A DNA stretch of 44,438 bases, taken from DATFPK01 sp035264885. GTDB lineage: Bacteria > Actinomycetota > Thermoleophilia > Solirubrobacterales > 70-9. Numbering within the stretch: the stretch's first letter is position 1; every line of letters begins with the position of its first letter. Below, in pieces: positions 8,556-15,363 of this stretch. The notes beneath the pieces were generated by a model. That model saw nothing but the letters and a program-made list of their open reading frames with translations, had not been told where the DNA came from and searched no databases. Where the stretch lies: the NCBI GenBank assembly GCA_035264885.1, contig DATFPK010000104.1, positions 1 through 44,438 on the forward strand, read 5' to 3'. The position numbers and the translations under genes are program-made.

Positions 8556-9023
8556 TCAGACGGCGCTGCCGACCGCTTCCTCGCGGCGCTCGGCGCCGCC
8601 GAACTCGACCAGCTCGGCCAGGGTCGTCCCCGAGAGAGCCCGCGCGACGCCGCCCTGCACCCTCATCCAGAGGAGCTTCGTCGAGCAGGCGTGGTCCCCG
8701 TCGGTCTCGTGCGAGCAGAGGACCTTGCCCTCGGGCGTGTCATGGAAGCACTCCATCGGCACGATCTGGCCTTCGAGCGCCTCGACGACCTCGTCCATCG
8801 TGATCTCCCCCGGGTCGCGGGCCAGGCGATAGCCGCCGTGGGCGCCGCGGGTGGAGGTGACGAGCCCTGCCTTGCGGAGCTTTGCGACGAGGTGCTCGAG
8901 GTAGGAGAGCGGGAGGCGCTCGGCTTCGGCCACGGCGCTGAGCGCCACCGGCTCCGAGCCGGGCTGGCGCCCGAGCTCGATCATCAGCCGCACCCCGTAC
9001 TCCGCCTTGGTCGAGAAAAGCAT
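8556..9023 (-). CDS. Rrf2/IscR-family transcriptional regulator
   Basis: A 155-residue Rrf2-family DNA-binding protein and the first gene of the sufC-sufS-sufU operon. An N-terminal winged helix (MLFSTKAEYGVRLMIELG, later STRGAHGGYRLARDP) is followed by three cysteines, C92, C103 and C113, with nearby histidines. These are candidate [Fe-S] ligands, so it probably senses cluster supply and controls the suf operons, as IscR and SufR do. The cysteine spacing (10 and 9 residues between) is wider than in E. coli IscR. A candidate operator lies immediately upstream, and the leader would be only a few bases. Confidence 0.9.
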   Translation of the reverse strand: MLFSTKAEYGVRLMIELGRQPGSEPVALSAVAEAERLPLSYLEHLVAKLRKAGLVTSTRGAHGGYRLARDPGEITMDEVVEALEGQIVPMECFHDTPEGKVLCSHETDGDHACSTKLLWMRVQGGVARALSGTTLAELVEFGGAERREEAVGSAV

Positions 9024-9032
9024 CGCCCCTAA

Positions 9033-9053
9033 ATCCTAGCGGTTTGGTCGGAT
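9033..9053 (-). promoter_or_regulatory. Candidate promoter/Rrf2 operator of rrf2-sufC-sufS-sufU
   Basis: On the minus strand the site reads ATCCGACCA (9053-9045), six bases, then TAGGATTTAGG. TAGGAT (9038-9033) fits a -10 element, and the ATG of rrf2 begins only 9 bases after it, so the mRNA would be nearly leaderless. The arrangement matches the site before the Rieske-sufB-sufD operon. Autoregulation by the adjacent Rrf2 protein is inferred. Confidence 0.55.
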
Positions 9054-9076
9054 AAGCCGTGGACGGGAGCTCGCGG

Positions 9077-9727
9077 TCAGTCGGGGAGCCGCATCTCCTC
9101 GGTCGGCCGGCGCAGGATCGCCCGCCGGAAGACGCGCCACGGGTTGACGAGCGGCGCCTCCCGGGCCGTCGCCGCGAGGACGCGGCCGAGGCGGGAGTCG
9201 CGCACGCCCCCCGGCTCGGGCAGGTCGATCACAAGCTCGGTGTTGCCATCGGCGCGGCCGCGCGAGAGCACTCCCTCGGGGCTGAGGTGCCCGAGCAGGT
9301 CCAGCGCCTCGTCGTTGTCGCTGAGCACGATCGCGACGAAGTGCTCGATGCCCTCCTCGCGCGCCCGCCCGACCAGCCGCTCGAGCAGCGCCGTCGCGAC
9401 GCCGCGTCCGTGCCACGGGTCGGCGACGACCACCGCCACCTCGGCCTCGGCGGGGTCCTCCGCCCGCACGTACCGGGCGACGCCGATGATCGCGCCGTTC
9501 TCGGGATCGACGGCGACGATCGCCTCGTGGTCGTGATGGTCCACCTCGGTCAGGTAGGCGAGGTCGCGCTCGCTCAGCCGGTCGAGCGGCGCGAAGAACC
9601 GGCGGTAGCGGCTCTCGGGGCTGAGCCGATCGAAGGCCTCGGCGATCAGGCCCTTGTCCTCGGCGGAGATGGGGCGCCACAGGAAGCCCTCGCCGCCGGG
9701 CAGGCTCACGGCCTCGGGCCCGCTCAC
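9077..9727 (-). CDS. GNAT-family N-acetyltransferase
   Basis: A 216-residue acetyltransferase. The acetyl-CoA loop is visible in DPWHGRGVATALLERLVG, with the preceding strand AEVAVVVADP. The N-terminus (FLWRPISAEDKGLIAEAFDR, SPESRYRRFFAP) resembles the GNAT domain of Pat-type protein lysine acetyltransferases, but no cyclic-nucleotide or CoA-ligase domain is attached. The substrate is unknown. GTG 9727 overlaps the TGA of the response regulator gene by four bases (GTGA), so it is coupled to the two-component operon. The C-terminal 40 residues are basic and proline-rich. Confidence 0.8.
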   Translation of the reverse strand: MSGPEAVSLPGGEGFLWRPISAEDKGLIAEAFDRLSPESRYRRFFAPLDRLSERDLAYLTEVDHHDHEAIVAVDPENGAIIGVARYVRAEDPAEAEVAVVVADPWHGRGVATALLERLVGRAREEGIEHFVAIVLSDNDEALDLLGHLSPEGVLSRGRADGNTELVIDLPEPGGVRDSRLGRVLAATAREAPLVNPWRVFRRAILRRPTEEMRLPD

Positions 9728-10353
9728 GGCTCGATCAGGCCCCGGCGGATCGCGTAGCGGACCAGCTCGACGCGGTCGCGCATGCCGAGCTTGCGCATCG
9801 CGTTCGCGCGGTGGTTCTCCACGGTCTTCTCGGACAGGTGGAGGATCTCGGCGATCTCGCGGGTGGTGTGGGCCTCGGCGACGAGCTTGACGATCTCCTC
9901 CTCGCGCGGTGTGAGCTCCTCCTCGCCGTTGGGGCCGCGGTCGAGGACGTCGCGGATCAGGACCTGCTGGGCGCGCGGGGTGAGGAACGGCTCGCCGCGC
10001 TCGACCGCGCGGATCGCCGCCAGCAGGTCGGTGTCGGCCTGCGTCTTCAGGACGTAGCCGGACGCGCCGGCCTTGAGCGCCTCGAAGAGGTAGCGCTCGT
10101 CGTCGTGCATCGAGAGGATCAATACGGCGACGCCCGGCGCCTGCTGCTTGATCTCCCGGGTGGCCTGGAGCCCGGTCAGCTTCGGCATCTTGACGTCGAG
10201 GATCGCCAGGTCGGGCTTCTCGCGGACCGCGAGCTCGCGCGCCTCCGCGCCGTCGGCCGCCTCGGCGATCACCTCGATTCCCGACTGGCGCTCGAGCAGC
10301 AGGCGAATGCCGGAGCGGACGATGCCGTGGTCGTCGGCGATCAGGACGCGCAC
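9724..10353 (-). CDS. NarL/LuxR-family response regulator
   Basis: A 209-residue two-component response regulator. The receiver domain (about 1-120) has acidic residues D7 and D8, phosphoacceptor D53 (LAILDVKMPK) and K103 (YVLKTQADTD). The C-terminal helix-turn-helix (about 143-205) has ELTPREEEIVKLVAEAHT and LSEKTVENHRANAMRKLG, typical of LuxR/NarL proteins. It follows its cognate kinase gene by 53 bases and overlaps the GNAT gene. A likely target is the perfect palindrome between the kinase gene and htpX. Confidence 0.92.
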   Translation of the reverse strand: MRVLIADDHGIVRSGIRLLLERQSGIEVIAEAADGAEARELAVREKPDLAILDVKMPKLTGLQATREIKQQAPGVAVLILSMHDDERYLFEALKAGASGYVLKTQADTDLLAAIRAVERGEPFLTPRAQQVLIRDVLDRGPNGEEELTPREEEIVKLVAEAHTTREIAEILHLSEKTVENHRANAMRKLGMRDRVELVRYAIRRGLIEP

Positions 10354-10406
10354 GAAGGAAGTCTCGCCGATCGGCGCCGGGCGGCCGGGCTCGGTCGTTC
10401 CCGGGC

Positions 10407-11366
10407 CTAGGAGACCCGGAGCGTCACGAGGGTTCCGCGACCGGGTCGCGACTCGACCTGCAGGTGGCCTCCGACCAGGAGCGCCCGCTCGCGCATCCCG
10501 GCGAGGCCGAGGCCGCTCTCGGACTCAGCGAAGGCGAAGCCGCGTCCGTCGTCGCGCACGGTCAGCTCGACCGCCGGCCCGTCGCGGCGCAGGCTGACGT
10601 CGACTCGTCGCGCCTCGCTGTGGCGGACGGCGTTCGACAGCGCCTCCTGAGCGACGCGATAGATGACGAGCTGCACGTCGTCGCCGAGGTCCGAGAAGTC
10701 GCCCTCGCTCTCGAGACGCGCAGCCGGCCCGGCCCTCGCGGCCTGCTCGACCAGCCCGCCGACCGCGGCCTTGAGACCGAGGTCGTCGAGCGCCGTGGGG
10801 CGGAGCTGACGGGCAAGGGACAGGAGCTCGTTCATCGCCTGGTTGGCGAGCGCCTTGGTCGCAGACAGCTCCTCTTCGAGCTCCGGCGGCGCCTCCTCCC
10901 GGGCCGCCTCGAGCCGCAGCAGCAGCCCGGTCAGCGACTGGTTCACCTCGTCGTGGAGGTCGCGCGCCACCCGGGCCCGCTCCTCCTCCTGTGCCCGCAG
11001 GGCGGCGGTGCCCGCCCGCCGGCGCTCGGCCTCGAGCCGGCGCATCATCCGCAGGAATGCGAGCTCGATCCGCTCCACCTCCTCGGTCTCGCCGCGGCCG
11101 TCGATCGAGGGGGGCAGGTTTGCCCCGGGGCGGCTGAGGTCGACCTTCTCCATCTCGTCGATCAGGTTCTCGAGCGGCTCGAACCGAGCCCGCAGGACCG
11201 CAAGGTTGACGACCAGGCTGATCAGCGCCGCCGACAGGACCACGACCAGGACGAGCCCCGTCTCGTGCAGCTCGAGCCCGGCCAGCGTCGCCGCGAACAG
11301 CGCCGTCAGGCAGACCAGGGCGGCGTTCAGGGCGACGACCTGGGTGAAGAGGTTGCGCCGGCGCAT
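10407..11366 (-). CDS. Sensor histidine kinase (HisKA_3 type)
   Basis: A 319-residue membrane sensor kinase, the partner of the adjacent NarL-type regulator. Two membrane helices (about 10-30 and 36-58) are separated by only a few residues, so there is almost no extracytoplasmic sensor domain. A HAMP-like linker follows. The phosphoacceptor is H138 in RARVARDLHDEVNQSLTG. The ATPase domain shows the N box (EALSNAVRHSEARR), G1 (DDGRGF) and G2 (GLGLAGMRERA). Sensing through the membrane or envelope is likely, as in LiaS/DesK-type kinases. It is transcribed divergently from an htpX-like protease gene. Confidence 0.9.
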   Translation of the reverse strand: MRRRNLFTQVVALNAALVCLTALFAATLAGLELHETGLVLVVVLSAALISLVVNLAVLRARFEPLENLIDEMEKVDLSRPGANLPPSIDGRGETEEVERIELAFLRMMRRLEAERRRAGTAALRAQEEERARVARDLHDEVNQSLTGLLLRLEAAREEAPPELEEELSATKALANQAMNELLSLARQLRPTALDDLGLKAAVGGLVEQAARAGPAARLESEGDFSDLGDDVQLVIYRVAQEALSNAVRHSEARRVDVSLRRDGPAVELTVRDDGRGFAFAESESGLGLAGMRERALLVGGHLQVESRPGRGTLVTLRVS

Positions 11367-11397
11367 GGCTTCAGCCTAGGGGTCGTCCCAGGCGCGA

Positions 11398-11415
11398 ATA
11401 GGGGTTTCCCCCTAT
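11398..11415. promoter_or_regulatory. Perfect palindrome, candidate operator between kinase gene and htpX
   Basis: ATAGGGG-TTTC-CCCCTAT is a perfect 7-base inverted repeat with a 4-base centre. It sits 31 bases upstream of the kinase start (11366) and 71 bases upstream of the htpX start. A related half, CCTAGGGGTCGTCCCAGG, lies just beside it at about 11375-11392. The position suits a dimeric NarL-type regulator controlling both divergent transcripts; this is inferred. Confidence 0.5.
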
Positions 11416-11486
11416 GGCCAGATCGCCTCCCGCCGGGCACAATCCACGGAGGCGTTCTTGCCCAACCACAGCAGGAGAAGACTCAA

Positions 11487-12350
11487 GTGACAACCACCAA
11501 GCGATCGACCTTCGCGGCCACCCTCAGGACCACGGTCCTGCTGGCGACCCTCTCGGGTCTGTTCGTCGTGATCGGCTTCCTGATCGGCGGCCAGAGCACG
11601 GCGCTCCTATTCCTGTTCATGGCCGCGCTCATGAACATGGGTGCCTGGTTCTTCAGCGACAAGCTGGCGCTGAAGATGTCGGGGGCGAAGCCAATCTCCG
11701 AATCGGAGGCCCCGCGGCTCTACGAGATCGTCCGCGAGCTCTGCACTCGCGCCGACCTGCCGATGCCGAAGCTCTACATGATCCCCCAGGACCAGCCCAA
11801 CGCGTTCGCGACGGGGCGCAGCCCGAAGCACTCCGCGGTGGCCGTGACCCGCGGCATCACCCAGCTCCTCTCCGAGGACGAGCTGCGCGGCGTCATCGCG
11901 CACGAGCTCGCGCACGTCAGGCACCGCGACATCCTGGTCCAGTCGGTGGCGGCGACGATCGGTGCCGCGATCACCTACCTCGGCTACATGCTGATGTGGT
12001 TCGGCGGCGACGAGGACAGCGGGCCGCTCGGCCTGATCGCCTCGCTGGCGCTGGTGCTCCTGGCGCCGATCGCGGCGAGCCTGATCCAGCTGGCGATCTC
12101 GCGCCAGCGGGAGTTCGCGGCCGACGCCGGCGGAGCCGAGATCGCCGGCAACCCCGAGTCGCTGGCCAGCGCGCTGCTGCGCCTGGAGGAGGGGGCGAAG
12201 GCGGTCCCGATGGAGGTCAACCCCGCGGCGGAGCCCCTCTACATCGTCAAGCCGTTCCGCGGCGGCGGGATCAGCAAGTTCTTCTCGACCCATCCCCCGA
12301 TCGAGGAGCGCGTCCGCCGGCTGCGGCAGATGCGTCCGAGCCTGGTCTAG
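11487..12350 (+). CDS. htpX: HtpX-like M48 family zinc metalloprotease
   Basis: A 287-residue membrane protease that degrades damaged membrane proteins. Two N-terminal membrane helices (about 12-33 and 37-55) and two further ones (about 151-171 and 180-203) flank the catalytic domain. The zinc motif is HELAH (139-143) and the third ligand is E209 in SRQREFAADAGG. GTG 11487 is chosen for the GGAG nine bases upstream; the long open frame before it is antisense to the kinase. It is divergent from a two-component operon, suggesting envelope-stress control (inference). A strong hairpin follows the stop. Confidence 0.92.
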   Translation: MTTTKRSTFAATLRTTVLLATLSGLFVVIGFLIGGQSTALLFLFMAALMNMGAWFFSDKLALKMSGAKPISESEAPRLYEIVRELCTRADLPMPKLYMIPQDQPNAFATGRSPKHSAVAVTRGITQLLSEDELRGVIAHELAHVRHRDILVQSVAATIGAAITYLGYMLMWFGGDEDSGPLGLIASLALVLLAPIAASLIQLAISRQREFAADAGGAEIAGNPESLASALLRLEEGAKAVPMEVNPAAEPLYIVKPFRGGGISKFFSTHPPIEERVRRLRQMRPSLV

Positions 12351-12407
12351 GCAGGGGAGCAACTGCAGGCGACAGCGAAAACCTCCTAAGCAACACCTGC
12401 GGTGAAC

Positions 12408-12439
12408 GAGGGGGCCGCTCCGCGAGGGGCGGCCCCCTC
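12408..12439 (+). terminator. Hairpin terminator downstream of htpX
   Basis: A 14-pair stem (GAGGGGGCCGCTCC with GGGGCGGCCCCCTC, one G-T wobble) encloses the loop GCGA and is followed by CTTGTT. The T-run is weak, but the stem is very stable and lies between the htpX stop and the moeB-like promoter. Confidence 0.7.
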
Positions 12440-12460
12440 CTTGTTACCCTTTGGAGTAAT

Positions 12461-12477
12461 TCCGACCCGGATTTAGG
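12461..12477 (+). promoter_or_regulatory. Possible third Rrf2-type site before the rhodanese-E1 gene
   Basis: TCCGACC (12461-12467) is followed by GGATTTAGG (12469-12477). Both words occur in the same order in the rrf2 promoter, but there they are 9 bases apart rather than 1, so the match is partial. TCCG-ACC-CGGA is itself an inverted repeat. Regulation by the Rrf2 protein is a hypothesis only. Confidence 0.3.
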
Positions 12478-12492
12478 AGATTGCCGCCGCCG

Positions 12493-13668
12493 ATGACCAG
12501 CAGCGTGGGAACCAAGACCTTCGAGGAGCTGAGCCCGGCCGACTTCCAGCGCGAGCTCGAGGGCGACGCCGTCGTCCTCGACACCCGCGAGCCCCACGAG
12601 CACGCCGCGGCCCACATCGCCGGTTCCGAGCTCGTGCCGCCGGCCGAGGTGACCGCCCGGATCGACGAGCTGGCGCCCGACACCGGCCAGCGCTTGGCCC
12701 TCTATTGCCGCTCAGGCAACCGCTCGGGTCGGGCCGCCGAGGAGCTCGGCGCGCTTGGCTACACCGACGTCGTCCACCTCGGCGGCGGCATCCTCGCCTG
12801 GCAGGAGGCCGGCCTGCCCGTGGTCGAGCCGGAGGGCATGACCGCGGATCAGCGCATGCGCTACTCGCGTCACACCCTCCTGCCCGAGGTCGGCGTCGAG
12901 GGCCAGCTCAAGCTGCTCAACTCCAAGGTCCTGCTGATCGGCGCCGGCGGGCTCGGCTCGCCGACGGCCCTCTACCTCGCCGCAGCCGGGATCGGCACGC
13001 TGGGGATCATCGACGACGACGTCGTCGACGCGTCGAACCTCCAGCGCCAGGTGATCCACACGACCGACCGGCTGGGCATGCCGAAGACGGAGTCGGCGCG
13101 GGTCCAGATCGAGGCGCTGAACCCCGACGTCGAGGTGGAGGAGTACCGGCAGCGGATCGGCCCCGGCAACATCCTCGACATCATCGGCGACTACGACATC
13201 ATCGTCGACGGCGTCGACAACTTCCCGACCCGCTACCTGATGAACGACGCCTCCGTCCGGCTCCGCAAGCCGGTCGTGTCGGCCTCGATCCTCGCCTTCG
13301 ACGGGCAGATCTCGACCTTCGTCCCCTTCGAAGGGCCCTGCTACCGCTGCCTCTACCCGACGCCGCCGCCGCCTGAGATGGCCCCCAGCTGCGGCGCCGC
13401 CGGCGTGCTGGGCGTGATGGCCGGCGTCATGGGCCTGCTTCAGGCAAACGAGGTGATCAAGCTGGTTGCCGGGATCGGCGAGCCGCTGGTCGGCCGCCTG
13501 CTCCTCTACGAGTCGCTCGGCACGCGCTTCACCGAGCTCAAGGTGAGGCGCGACGCCGATTGCCCCATCTGCGGCCCGAACGCGCCGGAGATCGACGAGT
13601 CCGAGCTCGGGAAGTTCCCCGACTACGAGCTCTTCTGCGCCGGACGCCCGGGCGCCCTCGCCGAGTAG
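12493..13668 (+). CDS. Rhodanese-E1 fusion, MoeB/MoeZ-type sulfur-carrier adenylyltransferase
   Basis: The 391-residue product has an N-terminal rhodanese domain (about 8-112), with the persulfide-type loop C72-RSGNRSG, joined to a MoeB/ThiF-type E1 domain (about 117-390). The E1 domain shows the ATP loop GAGGLGS (150-156), zinc cysteines 283/286 and 357/360, and a candidate catalytic C300 in PSCGAAGVLG. It should adenylate and thiolate the CysO-like carrier encoded 12 bases downstream. The known MoeZ has rhodanese at the C-terminus; here the order is reversed. ATG 12493 is preferred, though AGGAG is 13 bases away. TTG 12481 is an alternative. Confidence 0.9.
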   Translation: MTSSVGTKTFEELSPADFQRELEGDAVVLDTREPHEHAAAHIAGSELVPPAEVTARIDELAPDTGQRLALYCRSGNRSGRAAEELGALGYTDVVHLGGGILAWQEAGLPVVEPEGMTADQRMRYSRHTLLPEVGVEGQLKLLNSKVLLIGAGGLGSPTALYLAAAGIGTLGIIDDDVVDASNLQRQVIHTTDRLGMPKTESARVQIEALNPDVEVEEYRQRIGPGNILDIIGDYDIIVDGVDNFPTRYLMNDASVRLRKPVVSASILAFDGQISTFVPFEGPCYRCLYPTPPPPEMAPSCGAAGVLGVMAGVMGLLQANEVIKLVAGIGEPLVGRLLLYESLGTRFTELKVRRDADCPICGPNAPEIDESELGKFPDYELFCAGRPGALAE

Positions 13669-13680
13669 GATCGCGCCGGC

Positions 13681-13956
13681 ATGGCGACCGTGAAGATCCC
13701 ACCCGTGCTGCGCCCGAAGACCGACGGCGAGGCCGAGGTCCAGGCGGGCGGTGGCACCGTCGGCGAGGTGCTCGGCGAGCTGACCTCCCATCACCCCGAC
13801 ACGCGGGGCCAGCTCTTCTCGCCCGAGGGGGACCTGAACCGCTACGTCAACGTCTATCTGAACGACGAAGACGTGCGGGTGCTGGACGGCCTCGACACCT
13901 CCGTCCAGACCGGCGACACGGTCGTGATCCTGCCGGCGATGGCCGGCGGCCGCTAG
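13681..13956 (+). CDS. cysO: MoaD/ThiS-family sulfur carrier, CysO-like
   Basis: A 91-residue ubiquitin-fold sulfur carrier. After thiocarboxylation at its C-terminal glycine it would donate sulfur for cysteine synthesis by CysM, as in M. tuberculosis. Family features are visible: RYVNVYLNDEDVR in the middle and the terminal VVILPAMAGGR. The diglycine (G89-G90) is followed by one extra arginine, which would have to be removed before activation. It follows the rhodanese-E1 gene by 12 bases. The stop codon shares CTAG with the stop of the convergent SARP gene. A MoaD role in molybdopterin synthesis is less likely given cysM and mec nearby. Confidence 0.85.
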   Translation: MATVKIPPVLRPKTDGEAEVQAGGGTVGEVLGELTSHHPDTRGQLFSPEGDLNRYVNVYLNDEDVRVLDGLDTSVQTGDTVVILPAMAGGR

Positions 13957-15122
13957 GCCTCGAGCGCTTCGGCCAACCTGCGGTGGAGGGCCGCGCGGGC
14001 GCTCCTGGACGCGCCCTCGTAGACGACCTGCCGGAAGAACGGGTGCTGGAAGGCGTAGCCGGCCGCGGTCGACTCGGAGAGGATCCCGGCGCCGACCGCC
14101 GCCTCGAGGCACGACCCGACCTCCTTCTCGGCCAGCCCCGAGACCTCGGCCAGGAGCGGCGATTGGAACTCGCCGCCGACGACCGCGGCGGCCTCGAGCA
14201 CGCGCCGGGCGCCGTCGCCGAGCTTGTCGAGCCGGGACGCGACCGCCTCCTCGATCAATGCCGGTACGCCGTTGGCGGAGTCGGCGATCGCCGTGCCCGA
14301 GGCGGGGGACCCGCCGTTGCCGACGCTGCCGGTCAGGAGGCGACGGTGGAGCGCCTGGGCCTCGGCGCCGGGGGCCGCGCCCAGCTCCTCGGCGAGCAGG
14401 CGCCGAAGCTCCTCGTAGGTCCGCAGTGCCTCGGCGGTGTTGCCGGAGGCCGCGAGGGCCTCCATCAGGTAGAGGTGTCCCGACTCACGGAAGGGAGCGG
14501 AGCGGATCAGGGCGCGGGCGGACCGCTCGGCGCCGGCCAGCTCCGATCCACCGAGGCCGATCCCGGCGCGCGCGATCACCTCCCGTGAGCGGAGGCTCAG
14601 CTCCTCGAGGTCGCGGCGGACGTCCTCGACCCAGGCAGCGTCAAAGCCGGCGAGGAATGGACGGCCCGAGATGTTGAGGGCGATGTGACCGTGGGCCCAG
14701 GCGTCCTTCCAGTCGCCCGACCGCAGCGCCGACTCGGCGGCGGCGATCGCGTGCTCGGCGGCCTCGACGTCGATCCAGGTGCTCGGCGGGAGCCGGAGCT
14801 CCACCGCGTCGCGGCCGGCCAGCGCCTCGGTCCCGAGTGCGCTGCGGAGCCGCGAGAGCTGGGTCCGCAGCGCCGCCGGCGGGTCCGCGGGAGGGGTGTC
14901 GGGCCAGATCGCGGCGATCAGCTCGTCGCGGCCGACGGCGCGGCCGCGGTTGAGGACGAGATAGGCGAGGAGGACGCGCCCCTGCCGCCCGCGCAGGAGC
15001 GGCGTCACGTGGCGCCCGTCGACGTCGGCCTTCAGGCGCCCGCAGAGCTGGATGCGGGTCGGGCCGGCCTCCGACGGCGTGCGCGGAAACGAAACGGAAA
15101 CCTTGTCCTGACGCGCGGGCAA
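13953..15122 (-). CDS. SARP/BTAD-family transcriptional regulator lacking its NTPase core
   Basis: A 389-residue regulator. Residues 23-110 form an OmpR-type winged helix (GRQGRVLLAYLVLNRGRAVG, AALRTQLSRLRSALG). Residues 117-262 form the TPR-like BTAD domain (RTYEELRRLLAEELGAAPG). Residues 288-389 match the helical segment normally found after the AAA/STAND ATPase in large AfsR/MalT-like regulators (ARRVLEAAAVVGGEF, FQHPFFRQVVYEG, ALHRRLAEALEA). No Walker A or B motif is present, so the ATPase core looks deleted. The start is TTG 15122, uncertain. It is divergent from a 71-residue protein gene, 25 bases away. Confidence 0.8.
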   Translation of the reverse strand: MPARQDKVSVSFPRTPSEAGPTRIQLCGRLKADVDGRHVTPLLRGRQGRVLLAYLVLNRGRAVGRDELIAAIWPDTPPADPPAALRTQLSRLRSALGTEALAGRDAVELRLPPSTWIDVEAAEHAIAAAESALRSGDWKDAWAHGHIALNISGRPFLAGFDAAWVEDVRRDLEELSLRSREVIARAGIGLGGSELAGAERSARALIRSAPFRESGHLYLMEALAASGNTAEALRTYEELRRLLAEELGAAPGAEAQALHRRLLTGSVGNGGSPASGTAIADSANGVPALIEEAVASRLDKLGDGARRVLEAAAVVGGEFQSPLLAEVSGLAEKEVGSCLEAAVGAGILSESTAAGYAFQHPFFRQVVYEGASRSARAALHRRLAEALEA

Positions 15123-15147
15123 CTGACTCTGAGGAGGATCGACGCGA

Positions 15148-15363
15148 ATGGGCGAAACCTTGACCTCACGTGATTCGGGGGACCCGGGGCTGCTCCTGCG
15201 CTGCGAGTGTGGTGCGACGATCCTTGCCCCGAACGAGGTCCGCCTGGTCGAGCGCGCCAGGCTCCACTTCGAGGAGTTCCACCCCAGCCTCGGAGCGGAG
15301 GTCGGGGCCGACCTGATCCTCGCGATGGCCGAGGAGCTCGACGGGCCGCGGGTCGCCGCCTAG
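15148..15363 (+). CDS. Small Cys/His protein, DUF1059-like
   Basis: A 71-residue soluble protein. The motif LRC19-E-C21-GATILAPNE, followed by a helix with H40 and H45 (RARLHFEEFHPSL), resembles the DUF1059 family of tiny Cys/His proteins, which may bind a metal. GAGGAGG lies at a good distance before ATG 15148, so the start is solid. The function is unknown. Its stop TAG shares the four bases CTAG (15360-15363) with the stop of the convergent ABC ATPase gene. Confidence 0.7.
   Translation: MGETLTSRDSGDPGLLLRCECGATILAPNEVRLVERARLHFEEFHPSLGAEVGADLILAMAEELDGPRVAA

Noticed and set aside
10464..11486. N-terminal extension of the htpX open frame
   Set aside because: It is antisense to the kinase gene; GTG 11487 has a good ribosome site and gives a normal HtpX N-terminus.
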